Assembly: GCF_000701345.1 (NCBI RefSeq)
Contig: NZ_JNIJ01000040.1
Span: forward strand, 1 to 64,000
Length of the DNA stretch: 64,000 bases
Source of the DNA: Bradyrhizobium sp. URHD0069
GTDB lineage: Bacteria; Pseudomonadota; Alphaproteobacteria; Rhizobiales; Xanthobacteraceae
Direction: 5' to 3'
A program made the translations under genes and the position numbers. Positions 15,892 through 24,715 of this stretch are shown piece by piece. Position 1 is the first letter of the stretch. Each line of letters starts with the position of its first letter. The notes beneath the pieces were generated by a model that was given only the letters and a program-made list of their open reading frames with translations, ran no database searches and was not told where the DNA came from.

Positions 15892-18267
15892 ATGCTCGAA
15901 AAGAACAGCGACAGTGAGGTCCATGTCGAGAAGATTGAGCAACGGCCGACGGCGAGCATTGCCTTCGGACTGGAGCGATTAGGGCTTATCGCGGTCCAAG
16001 CGCCGATCCTGTCCTGCATCGTTCTCGTCGCGCTGATGATCGGCGCGATCTTCGGAATCCAGCGCATCAAGATCGATGATTCGCTTAGTCAGCTGTTCCG
16101 CTCCGATTCCAAGGAATACCGGCAATACGAAGCCGTCACCAAGCGCTTTCCGGCGACGGAATTCGACGTCCTGGTGGTGGTCGAAGGCAAAACGCTGCTT
16201 GCGCGCGACAATCTGGAAAAGCTGCGCGATCTCGTTACCGATCTGCAGCTCGTCGACGGCACGCGCGGGCTGATTTCGCTGTTTTCGGCGCGCCAGGCGC
16301 CGGCGCCGGGCAAATTGCCGGCGGCGCTGTTCCCGTCGGACCTGCCGCAAGGCGCCGACTACGACAAGTTCATCGAGACTGTCAAAACCAACGAGATCAT
16401 CCGCGGCAAGCTGTTGTCCGAAGACGGCACGCTGGCCCTGATCGTGCTCTCGCTCAAGCCCGAAGTTGTCGGCAGCAACCAGCTCACCAAGGTGGTCGGC
16501 GACATTCGCAAGCTGATGGCAGATGATCTGGCGGGCAGCGGACTGAAGGCCGAACTATCGGGCGTTCCCGTCATGCAGCTCGAAATCCGCAACGCTGTCG
16601 AGCGCGATGGGCTCACCTACAACATCCTCGGCATTGTGGCCGGCTGCATCATCGCGATCATCTTCTTCCGCAAGATATCGTTCATGGTGGTCGCCGCCTT
16701 CCCGCCGATGATCGCGATTTTACTCGCGCTCGGTGGGCTTGGATGGGCCAATTTCAACCTCAACATGTTCTTGAACGTGATGACGCCGCTGATCATGGTG
16801 ATCAGCTTTTCGGACTCGATGCAGCTGACCTTCGCGGCGCGCGACCGCCTGATCGCGGGCCAGGATAAATACACCGCATTCAGGAATGCCGTGCTGGTGG
16901 TCGGGCCGGCCTGCGTGCTCACCCATGGCACCGCGGGGATATCGTTTATCGCCCTGCAATTTTCGGATTCTGACCTGATCCGCAAATTCGGCGAGGCGGG
17001 ACTTGCCGCCACCATTATCGCGTTGATCGCGGTGCTCTCCCTGGTGCCGGTGTTCGGAGTGCTGTTCGTCCGCAACGAAAGACTTTTCGCGGTGAAGTTC
17101 CAAAGCGCCGACGCCGGGGTTCAGGCGTTGCGCAATTTTTGTTACTGGATCGCGGTGCGCATGGTCAGCCGTCCCGGGCTGTTCAGTCTGCTGGCGGTAA
17201 TCCTTGTCGGCGGTCTGGCCGTTGTCTATGCCAGCCTTGAGCCGCGCTATCGGCTTGCCGACCAGGTACCGGACAAGCAACAGGCAGTGGCGGCAAGCGG
17301 GCGTCTTGACGCCAAGCTGACCGGTGCCAATCCGATCGACGTTCTGATCGAATTCCCCAAGGGCGCATCGCTCTATGCGCCGGAGACCTTGCAGACGATC
17401 GCGGAGGTTCATTCGACGCTCGAGAAACAGGCCGGCGTCGGCAATGTCTGGTCGCTGGAGACGTTGCGCCGCTGGCTCGCCGAAAAGGTCGGCACTGCCG
17501 ATGTTGCGACGTTGAAGGAATATGTCAACTTGCTTCCGGAGCATCTGGTCCGGCGCTTTATCTCAGCCGATCAAAATGCGGTCGTGGTTTCGGGCAGGGT
17601 GCCGGACCACGATTCGAGTCAGATCCTGCCGGTGGTCGAGAAGCTTGACGCAGCGCTGAACGATGTTCGCAAAAAGCATCCGGGCTATGAGATCGCCGTC
17701 ACCGGCCTTTCCGTGATCGCCGCGCGCAACAGTGCCAACATGATCGAGAAGCTAAATCACGGACTGACGATCGAGTTCGCGCTGGTTGCGATCTTCATCG
17801 GGCTGGCGTTCCGCTCGGTGGTCGTGATGCTCTCGTGCATCCTCCCTGGCATCTTCCCGGTGGTATTGTCGGGCACGGTACTGTGGTTGCTTGGGGAGGG
17901 GCTGCAGTTCGCAAGCGTTGTCGCGCTGACGGTGTCATTCGGCCTCGGTCTCAGTGCGACGATTCACTTCCTCAACCGGCTGCGGCTTGAGACCAAGCCG
18001 GGCGTCAGTCCGGCACTGGCGGTCGAGCGCGCGACCGTCCTGGTTGGTCCGGCGCTGATCCTGACCACTGTGGTGCTGGCCTGCGGGCTCGTGGTGACGG
18101 TGTTTTCCGACCTGCCGTCGCTGCGGCTATTTGGCTGGCTCAGCGCTTTCTCAATGGTCGCGGCACTGGTTGCGGATCTCTTTATCCTGCGGCCGACGGC
18201 GATGTTCCTGATCAACCTGTCGGAGCGGCTTCGCGGGACGTCAGGTCACGCAAAGCCGGCGGAGTGA
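15892..18267 (+). CDS. MMPL/RND family transporter, HpnN-like
   Basis: About 790 residues with the RND layout: one membrane helix near residue 40, a large periplasmic loop, five clustered helices (IIAIIFFRKISFMVVAAFPP, LNVMTPLIMVISFSDSMQL and following), a second helix and loop, and a second cluster (VVMLSCILPGIFPVVLSG, VALTVSFGLGLSATIHFLNR). The short periplasmic loops and eukaryote-like sterol-sensing arrangement resemble HpnN, the hopanoid exporter, encoded separately at 27930. Its place after eutB-hpnP-eutC suggests transport of methylated hopanoid or another lipid, but that is inference. GTG 15874 is an alternative start; ATG 15892 begins MLEKNSDSE. Confidence 0.8.
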   Translation: MLEKNSDSEVHVEKIEQRPTASIAFGLERLGLIAVQAPILSCIVLVALMIGAIFGIQRIKIDDSLSQLFRSDSKEYRQYEAVTKRFPATEFDVLVVVEGKTLLARDNLEKLRDLVTDLQLVDGTRGLISLFSARQAPAPGKLPAALFPSDLPQGADYDKFIETVKTNEIIRGKLLSEDGTLALIVLSLKPEVVGSNQLTKVVGDIRKLMADDLAGSGLKAELSGVPVMQLEIRNAVERDGLTYNILGIVAGCIIAIIFFRKISFMVVAAFPPMIAILLALGGLGWANFNLNMFLNVMTPLIMVISFSDSMQLTFAARDRLIAGQDKYTAFRNAVLVVGPACVLTHGTAGISFIALQFSDSDLIRKFGEAGLAATIIALIAVLSLVPVFGVLFVRNERLFAVKFQSADAGVQALRNFCYWIAVRMVSRPGLFSLLAVILVGGLAVVYASLEPRYRLADQVPDKQQAVAASGRLDAKLTGANPIDVLIEFPKGASLYAPETLQTIAEVHSTLEKQAGVGNVWSLETLRRWLAEKVGTADVATLKEYVNLLPEHLVRRFISADQNAVVVSGRVPDHDSSQILPVVEKLDAALNDVRKKHPGYEIAVTGLSVIAARNSANMIEKLNHGLTIEFALVAIFIGLAFRSVVVMLSCILPGIFPVVLSGTVLWLLGEGLQFASVVALTVSFGLGLSATIHFLNRLRLETKPGVSPALAVERATVLVGPALILTTVVLACGLVVTVFSDLPSLRLFGWLSAFSMVAALVADLFILRPTAMFLINLSERLRGTSGHAKPAE

Positions 18268-18297
18268 ACTCGAGCGGAATAACTGGCCGGGCCGGCG

Positions 18298-18813
18298 TCA
18301 GCTCTTTACCATCGTAATCGACACGCCTCTGATCTCGCCCTTCGAGTTGATCTGTACGGTCTGCTTGTTGCCGTTGGCCCGCAACGTCAGGTTGGCGGCA
18401 AATCCCGAAGCCTCGACGAACACCTCGATCTGGCCGCCACCCGCTGTGCCCTGAAGATAGCCGAAAATATTCCGGCTCGCTTCGCTCCAGTTGCCGGAGA
18501 TGCGCTCACCGTGGCTCGTCACATCGCTGGTCAAATCGAATTTATAGCTATCGCTGGCGCAATGGAGATTTTGCTTTAAACCAAGGCCAGTGCCGTTGAC
18601 CTTGTAGTCGGCCTTGCACCGGATGCGCTCGGTCGTTCCGTCGGAAAGGGCTACCGTTCCGTTGCCGGACCATGCTCCTTCAAAACCGGCAAACGGACCG
18701 GACTGGGCATGGCCCGCCGACAGCGACAACAAGAGGATGACGCCGACACCAGCAGTTCTGATCGCCTGTCCAAACAAGCTAGAATCAAACAGTTTCATAT
18801 CGGATTTCCCCAT
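18298..18813 (-). CDS. Exported hypothetical protein
   Basis: 171 residues. An N-terminal signal peptide (core AGVGVILLLSLSAGHAQ, cleavage probably at HAQ-S) is followed by a beta-rich domain beginning FAGFEGAWSGNGTVALSDG and containing ERIRCKADYKV, GNWSEASRNIFGYLQGTA and GGQIEVFVEASGF. The repeated Gly/aromatic pattern suggests a small periplasmic beta-sandwich or lipocalin-like protein, but I do not recognise a characterised family. An internal start MKLFDSS at 18798 is equally plausible. Convergent with the preceding transporter gene, 30 bp between stops. Confidence 0.75.
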   Translation of the reverse strand: MGKSDMKLFDSSLFGQAIRTAGVGVILLLSLSAGHAQSGPFAGFEGAWSGNGTVALSDGTTERIRCKADYKVNGTGLGLKQNLHCASDSYKFDLTSDVTSHGERISGNWSEASRNIFGYLQGTAGGGQIEVFVEASGFAANLTLRANGNKQTVQINSKGEIRGVSITMVKS

Positions 18814-19315
18814 TCGAATTGACGTTCTTAATGCAAGATCCGTCGCGCCGCATCGAAGACTTAGTATCGCCGCAGTGTTTAAGGTTCAAACGACCATCCG
18901 CTACCTGTAATTGCCTCACCGGTCGAAGCCGATCGATCAATATCTGCAAAATACACAAACCTAACGGCACAGGCGACCGATCCTCCAGTTTAGCGAAATC
19001 AAAAAAGCTGCGGAGATCGCCAAGTCTGTTCCGGGAAAACATCTAGCTGGCGCCTGCGCTCATCTGCAATACATAATTGCGAAAAACAAACAATTACTAA
19101 ATCCGTCGTTATATCAAGTGGTTGCATGCACCATTAAGTTCCGGATCAAGGCCCCGGTATTCAGGATCGTACCGCCGCAAATTTGGCCGCATTTGCCAGC
19201 GCTTCTGGTTCGCTCGCTGCTGCGGTTCGCGGCACTTGCAATCTGAAAATTCTGTTCCCGGTCATGCCGTGCTATTTGGGGATGGGATTCTCTGCCGTCA
19301 GAATGAAGGAACACG
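18814..19315. other. Intergenic region of about 500 bases
   Basis: Lies between two divergent small exported-protein genes. It is less GC-rich than the surroundings around 19050-19130 (many A/T runs), which fits a promoter region for either side. Open frames here have no convincing start site and no recognisable content. No RNA gene seen. Confidence 0.5.
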
Positions 19316-19552
19316 ATGAATAAGCTTTTCCTGCCCCTTACCCTGTTGTCCCTATCGATTTCCACCGCAGCCGTCGCCCAGCAGCAGCGCAGCGGCACAC
19401 CAGAGGAGCAGGCGGCTTGTTCGCGCGACGTTCAGCGCTTCTGCCGTCCGGTGATCGATCAGGGCGACTTCACGATTCTGGCTTGCCTTCAGCAACACCG
19501 TCCCAAGCTGAGTGCGGCCTGCAATCAGGTGCTGAAAAACCACAGGCAATAA
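19316..19552 (+). CDS. Small exported cysteine-rich repeat protein
   Basis: 78 residues: signal peptide MNKLFLPLTLLSLSISTAAV-AQQ, then one copy of a four-cysteine helical motif (C-x6-C near RDVQRFC, then ILACLQQH and SAACNQVL), matching the cysteine-rich repeat (GLG1-like) family of small periplasmic proteins. The function of bacterial members is not known. AAGGA precedes ATG 19316. It lies upstream of hpnC on the same strand with a 180-base gap, so co-transcription is uncertain. Confidence 0.8.
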   Translation: MNKLFLPLTLLSLSISTAAVAQQQRSGTPEEQAACSRDVQRFCRPVIDQGDFTILACLQQHRPKLSAACNQVLKNHRQ

Positions 19553-19729
19553 ACGCAGCATTCGCATCCGATAATTGCCGCTGCGGGCCGTTCATTGGCT
19601 TGATTTGGCCGGTCGGCGTGTGCGAGCGGCCGCTAACGGCATTGGTTTTAGCAACGTATTCCCCTATATGGGGATCGCGACCTGTGGGCATGCGCGGATT
19701 ACCAAAGCATCCGAAGTCGCGGTGCCCAG

Positions 19730-20626
19730 ATGAATGTAGCCAGTTTGATGACAAGCGCGAGCGAACTGCGATCCGGTAAGACTCACCGTGACGAGAATTT
19801 TCCGGTTGCGTCGTGGATCATTCATCCGCGTCACCGGGCGCTGATCCTCGCGTTCTACAATTTCGTCAGAACTGCCGACGATATCGCTGACCACGCGACG
19901 CTTAGCGAGGGCGACAAGCTTAACTATCTCGATCTGCTTGAAGCCGAACTGCTGGGGCAGGGCGACAGCCAGCCGGAGGCTGTCAATCTGCGGCGTGCGC
20001 TGGCGGAGCGGTCGATGCCGCCGCGCCACGCGCTGGACGTTCTGACCGCGTTCCGGATGGATGTGACCAAGCTTCGCTACGAGAACTGGGACGAAGTGAT
20101 CCACTATTGCCGCTATTCGGCGATGCCGGTCGGACGCTTCATGCTCGATGTCCACGGCGAAAGCGCGTCGACCTGGGCGGCTTCCGATGCGCTCTGCGCC
20201 GGTCTGCAAATTAACAATCACCTTCAGGACTGCGGCAAAGACTATAGAGACCTTAATCGCGTCTACCTTCCGCGAGAAGCGCTTGCAATTCACGGGGCTT
20301 CCGTCGAGGAGCTCGGGAAACAGCGCGCATCGGCGGCGCTGCTGCAATGCCTGCATTCGCTCGCGGCGCGGACAGAAGGCCTGCTCAATGAAAGCAAATC
20401 GCTCAGCGGCGAAGTGAAAGATTTTCGGCTCGGGCTCGAGATTTCGGTGATCCAGACTTTCGCCGACAAAATCGTTCGTCTGCTTAAAGTGCGCGATCCG
20501 CTCAGCCAGACCGTGCATCTCGGCCCGGTCGAACTGCTCGGGTACAGCCTCGCTGGGGTAGCAAGCGAGATGACCCGCCGGGCGACGGGACGGCGGCCCG
20601 TGTCAAATCCGGCGGCCGGCGCATGA
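19730..20626 (+). CDS. hpnC: Hydroxysqualene synthase HpnC
   Basis: 298 residues of the trans-isoprenyl diphosphate synthase head-to-head class. The signature SGKTHRDENFPVASWIIHPR and the first aspartate motif FYNFVRTADDIADH are characteristic of HpnC; a second acidic region NNHLQDCGKDYRDLNRVYLP follows. In the HpnCDE route HpnC turns presqualene diphosphate, made by HpnD, into hydroxysqualene. It is the first gene of a tightly packed run hpnC-D-E-shc-hpnG. ATG 19748 (MTSASELRSGKTH) is an alternative start. The stop overlaps the hpnD ATG (ATGA at 20623-20626). Confidence 0.93.
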   Translation: MNVASLMTSASELRSGKTHRDENFPVASWIIHPRHRALILAFYNFVRTADDIADHATLSEGDKLNYLDLLEAELLGQGDSQPEAVNLRRALAERSMPPRHALDVLTAFRMDVTKLRYENWDEVIHYCRYSAMPVGRFMLDVHGESASTWAASDALCAGLQINNHLQDCGKDYRDLNRVYLPREALAIHGASVEELGKQRASAALLQCLHSLAARTEGLLNESKSLSGEVKDFRLGLEISVIQTFADKIVRLLKVRDPLSQTVHLGPVELLGYSLAGVASEMTRRATGRRPVSNPAAGA

Positions 20627-21465
20627 CGCTTGAGGCGGCGGCAGCCAACGCAAACTACGGGACATCCGCGTCCGGCAGTTCGTTCTACGCGGCGATGCGC
20701 ATTCTGCCGCGCGCGCAACGCGAGGCGATGTTTCAGATCTACAGCTTTTGCCGGCAGGTCGACGACATCGCGGATTCCGATGGCCCGCGTCCCGAACGGC
20801 TCGCCGCGCTTCAACAATGGCGTGACGATATCGACGCGTTGTATCAGGGTCGCCCGCCGGCGCGACTGCGGGACTATGTCCCCTCGGTTCGAAGATTTGA
20901 CCTGCAGCGGGAGGATTTTCTGGCCATCGTCGACGGCATGGAAATGGACGTGCCGCAGGACATCCGGGCGCCGGATTTTGCGACGCTCGATCTTTATTGC
21001 GACCGCGTGGCCAGCGCGGTCGGACGTCTCTCGGTGCGGGTGTTCGGCCTCGCGCGGGATGACGGCATTTTGCTCGCGCATCATCTTGGCCGTGCGCTGC
21101 AATTGACGAACATCCTGCGCGACATCGACGAAGATGCGGCCATCGGTCGGCTGTACCTGCCGCGCGAAGGATTGCTGCACGCGGGGATCACCAATTTTTT
21201 CGATCCTCTGCAGGTCATCTCCAATCCGGCGCTGCCGAAAGTGTGCGCTGCCCTCGTCGAGCGGGCGCGGGCACATTTTCAGAAAGCCGACGAAGTCATG
21301 AGTCGCAACCCGCGGCGCGTGGTGCGCGCACCGAGGATCATGTCGAAATATTATCAGGCGATTCTCGAATTGCTGGTCGTCAGGGGCTTCACACCGCCGC
21401 GCGGTCCGGTTCGCGTCAACAAGGTGGCCCGCATCGCCATTCTTCTTCGCTACGCTTTCATCTGA
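20623..21465 (+). CDS. hpnD: Presqualene diphosphate synthase HpnD
   Basis: 280 residues, squalene/phytoene synthase fold. First aspartate motif YSFCRQVDDIADSDGP, second LGRALQLTNILRDIDEDAAI with GRLYLPREGL, as expected for condensation of two farnesyl diphosphates to presqualene diphosphate. Coupled at both ends: its ATG overlaps the hpnC stop, and its TGA (21463-21465) overlaps the hpnE ATG (TGATG). Cytosolic or membrane-associated; it supplies HpnC. Confidence 0.94.
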   Translation: MTLEAAAANANYGTSASGSSFYAAMRILPRAQREAMFQIYSFCRQVDDIADSDGPRPERLAALQQWRDDIDALYQGRPPARLRDYVPSVRRFDLQREDFLAIVDGMEMDVPQDIRAPDFATLDLYCDRVASAVGRLSVRVFGLARDDGILLAHHLGRALQLTNILRDIDEDAAIGRLYLPREGLLHAGITNFFDPLQVISNPALPKVCAALVERARAHFQKADEVMSRNPRRVVRAPRIMSKYYQAILELLVVRGFTPPRGPVRVNKVARIAILLRYAFI

Positions 21466-22718
21466 TGCAAAAGACTGTTCACATCATCGGCGCTGGAATT
21501 TCGGGCCTCTCGGCAGCCGTTCGGCTGGCGAATGAGAATTTCAATGTGCACGTCCATGAGGCCACGCAACAGGCCGGCGGCCGCTGCCGTTCGTATTTCG
21601 ACGCCGCCACTAACCTGACGATCGATAACGGCAATCATCTCTTGCTGTCAGGCAATCGTCACGCGTTGGCTTACGCAAGGTCGATCGGTACCGAGGCAGG
21701 GCTGGTCGGGCCGAAGCGCGCGCAATTTCCATTCGTCGATTTGACGACAGGACAGCGATGGCAGCTCGATCTCGGAGACGGCCGGCTGCCGCTATGGGTG
21801 TTCGATGAGGCCCGTCGTGTGCCTGACACCGGCTTGCGCGACTATCTCGCATTGATGCCCCTGATCTGGGCAGCGCAAGGCAAACTGGTCCGCGATGCGA
21901 TTCCCTGCAAGGGAACGCTTTACGAGCGACTGGTGCAACCGCTCTTGCTTGCCGCGCTGAACGTCGATCCGCCCGAGGGCTCCGCAGGCCTTGCCGGCGC
22001 GGTGGTGCGGGAGACCCTGCTGGCGGGTGGCCAGGCTTGCCGGCCGCTGATTGCGCGCGAAGGCCTAAGCGCGGTTCTGGTCGAACCCGCCATCAAGCTC
22101 TTGCAGGACAAGGGCGCCAGCATCCGGCTCGGGCATGAGTTGCGCGGGCTCGTTATGTCGGCCGATAGCGTCGGTGAATTGAAGTTTGGCGACGACACCG
22201 TCACAGTCGAACCCGGCGATGCCGTGGTGATGGCGGTTCCACCGCGGCCGGCTTCCACCCTGCTTCCGGGCCTGAAGACGCCGTCCAAATTCCGCGCGAT
22301 CGTGAATGCGCATTTCCGCTTCGATCCGCCGAAGGACATGCCTCCGATTCTCGGGGTTGTCGGTGGACTGGTGGAATGGCTGTTCGCGTTCCCGCAGCGC
22401 CTGTCGGTCACGATCAGCAATGGCGACCGCCTGGTGGACATGCCCCGTGAAGAACTCGCGCAAGCGATCTGGCGCGACATCTGCAAGGCGGCGGGCGTAC
22501 AGGGCGAACTGCCGCCCTGGCAGATCGTGCGCGAGCGTCGCGCGACATTCGAAGCGACCCCGGAGCAAAATGCGCTAAGGCCCGGCGCGTCCACGAGCTG
22601 GAAAAACCTGTTTCTTGCGGGCGATTGGACTGATACGGGGTTGCCGGCAACCATTGAAGGATCGGTGCGATCGGGAAACCGCGCAGCGGATCTGGTCCTT
22701 GCCATGCGGCAGGCCTGA
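21465..22718 (+). CDS. hpnE: Squalene-forming FAD oxidoreductase HpnE
   Basis: 417 residues from the ATG at 21465, which overlaps the hpnD stop; the frame extends further upstream but that part only shadows hpnD. The N-terminus TVHIIGAGISGLSAAVRLAN is an FAD-binding dinucleotide fold, followed by HEATQQAGGRCRSY, and the C-terminus AGDWTDTGLPATIEGSVRSG is the usual flavin-contacting tail of amine-oxidase/phytoene-desaturase-like enzymes. HpnE reduces hydroxysqualene to squalene, completing the HpnCDE route and feeding squalene-hopene cyclase encoded 20 bases downstream. Confidence 0.93.
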   Translation: MQKTVHIIGAGISGLSAAVRLANENFNVHVHEATQQAGGRCRSYFDAATNLTIDNGNHLLLSGNRHALAYARSIGTEAGLVGPKRAQFPFVDLTTGQRWQLDLGDGRLPLWVFDEARRVPDTGLRDYLALMPLIWAAQGKLVRDAIPCKGTLYERLVQPLLLAALNVDPPEGSAGLAGAVVRETLLAGGQACRPLIAREGLSAVLVEPAIKLLQDKGASIRLGHELRGLVMSADSVGELKFGDDTVTVEPGDAVVMAVPPRPASTLLPGLKTPSKFRAIVNAHFRFDPPKDMPPILGVVGGLVEWLFAFPQRLSVTISNGDRLVDMPREELAQAIWRDICKAAGVQGELPPWQIVRERRATFEATPEQNALRPGASTSWKNLFLAGDWTDTGLPATIEGSVRSGNRAADLVLAMRQA

Positions 22719-22738
22719 TCGGGACGGACAAGCAGGGG

Positions 22739-24715
22739 ATGTCGAGCGAGATGCATTCCACCATTGACACTGTCGGAGTTGAGACCGGTGGCTCCCTGGA
22801 TGCGAGCATCGCGTCGGCGACGCGCGGCTTGCTCGACTACCGACGACCGGACGGACACTGGGTGTTCGAACTGGAAGCCGATAGCACCATCCCTTCCGAA
22901 TATGTGCTGCTTTGTCACTATCTCGGCGAGGCGGTCGACGCGGTCCTGGAAGGCAAGATCGCGAATTACCTGCGCCGGGTTCAAGGCGCCCATGGCGGCT
23001 GGCCGCTGGTGCACGACGGCGATTTCGACATGAGCGCCAGCGTGAAATCCTATTTCGCGCTGAAGATGATCGGCGATTCGCCCGACGCCCCGCACATGGT
23101 GCGGGCGCGCGAGGCGATCCGGTCGCGCGGCGGCGCCATCCACAGCAACGTTTTCACGCGGTTCATGCTGGCGATGTTCGGCGTGCTGACGTGGCGGAGC
23201 GTGCCGGTGCTGCCGGTCGAGATCATGCTGCTGCCGATATGGTCGCCGTTTCATATCAACAAGATGTCGTACTGGGCGCGGACCACGATCGTGCCGTTGA
23301 TGGTTTTGGCGGCGCTGAAACCGCGGGCAAAAAACCCCAGCGGTGTCGGCATCGATGAGCTGTTTTTGCAGGAGCCGCATTCGATCGGAATGACGAGCAA
23401 GGCGCCGCATCAAAGCTGGGGCTGGTTTCTCTTTTTCCGGGCCCTCGACAGCGTATTGCGGGCGATCGAGCCTTTGTTTCCGAGGAAACTGCGTGCCCGT
23501 GCGATCGATACCGCTGTTGCGTTCATCGAAGAACGGCTGAACGGCGAAGATGGTCTAGGCGCGATCTATCCGCCGATGGCCAACACCGTGATGATGTATG
23601 AGGTGCTCGGCAAGCCGGCGGATTATCCGCCGCGCGCGGTCACGCGAAGGGGGCTCGAAAAGCTTCTGGTAATCGGCGAAGACGAGGCCTATTGCCAGCC
23701 TTGCGTCTCGCCGGTGTGGGACACCTCGCTGACCTGTCATGCCCTGATCGAAACCGGCGGCACGGAGGCATTACCTCCGGCCAAACAAGGTCTGGACTGG
23801 CTGCTGCCGAAACAGGTGCTGGATATCAAGGGCGACTGGGCCGTGAAGCGGCCCGACGTTCGCCCTGGCGGTTGGGCCTTCCAATACAACAATGCCTACT
23901 ATCCCGACCTCGACGACACCGCCGTCGTGGTAATGGCGATGGATCGCGTGCGGCGCGCCAGCCAAAGCCATGAATACGATGCCGCGATCGCCCGCGGCCG
24001 CGAATGGATCGAGGGCATGCAAAGCCGCGATGGAGGCTGGGCGGCGTTCGACGTCAACAATCTCGAATATTATCTCAACAATATTCCTTTCTCCGATCAC
24101 GGTGCGCTGCTCGATCCGCCTACCGAGGACGTCACCGCCCGCTGCGTCTCGATGCTGGTCCAGCTCGGCGCGACCGCGCAAAACAGCAAGGCGGTTGCGG
24201 ACGGGGTCGACTATCTGCGCCGGACCCAGCTTGCGGAGGGATCTTGGTATGGCCGCTGGGGCCTAAATTACGTCTACGGCACATGGTCGGCACTATGCGC
24301 GCTCAATGCCGCAGGCGTGGACCACCAGGACCCCGCGATTCGCAAGGCCGTGCACTGGCTTGTATCGATTCAGAACAAGGACGGCGGCTGGGGCGAGGAT
24401 GCCACGAGTTATCGACTCGATTATAAGGGCTACGAGGGTGCCCCCACGACAGCCTCGCAAACGGCATGGGCCTTGCTTGGATTGATGGCAGCAGGCGAGG
24501 TCGGGCATCCAGCGGTCGGGCGTGGCGTGGAGTGCCTAATAGCCACACAGAACAAAAAAGGACTGTGGGACGAGCAGCGTTACACGGCAACAGGCTTTCC
24601 TCGGGTGTTTTATCTGCGCTATCATGGATATCCGAAGTTCTTTCCGCTCTGGGCGTTGGCGCGGTACCGGAATCTCAGGAACACCAACAGCAGGGTGGTA
24701 GGGGTCGGAATGTGA
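22739..24715 (+). CDS. shc: Squalene-hopene cyclase
   Basis: 658 residues, also called HpnF. The catalytic DLDDTA is at residues 390-395, with several QW-type repeats (for example GGWAFQYNNAYYPDLDD, SRDGGWAAFDVNN, EGSWYGRWGLNYVYGT and NKDGGWGEDATSY). The enzyme is a monotopic inner-membrane protein that protonates squalene and folds it to hopene and diplopterol, the entry to all hopanoids. The length is normal. Starts are available at 22739 and at the nearby MHSTIDTVG. Its ATG-TGA end overlaps the GTG start of hpnG (ATGTGA at 24710-24715). Confidence 0.95.
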   Translation: MSSEMHSTIDTVGVETGGSLDASIASATRGLLDYRRPDGHWVFELEADSTIPSEYVLLCHYLGEAVDAVLEGKIANYLRRVQGAHGGWPLVHDGDFDMSASVKSYFALKMIGDSPDAPHMVRAREAIRSRGGAIHSNVFTRFMLAMFGVLTWRSVPVLPVEIMLLPIWSPFHINKMSYWARTTIVPLMVLAALKPRAKNPSGVGIDELFLQEPHSIGMTSKAPHQSWGWFLFFRALDSVLRAIEPLFPRKLRARAIDTAVAFIEERLNGEDGLGAIYPPMANTVMMYEVLGKPADYPPRAVTRRGLEKLLVIGEDEAYCQPCVSPVWDTSLTCHALIETGGTEALPPAKQGLDWLLPKQVLDIKGDWAVKRPDVRPGGWAFQYNNAYYPDLDDTAVVVMAMDRVRRASQSHEYDAAIARGREWIEGMQSRDGGWAAFDVNNLEYYLNNIPFSDHGALLDPPTEDVTARCVSMLVQLGATAQNSKAVADGVDYLRRTQLAEGSWYGRWGLNYVYGTWSALCALNAAGVDHQDPAIRKAVHWLVSIQNKDGGWGEDATSYRLDYKGYEGAPTTASQTAWALLGLMAAGEVGHPAVGRGVECLIATQNKKGLWDEQRYTATGFPRVFYLRYHGYPKFFPLWALARYRNLRNTNSRVVGVGM

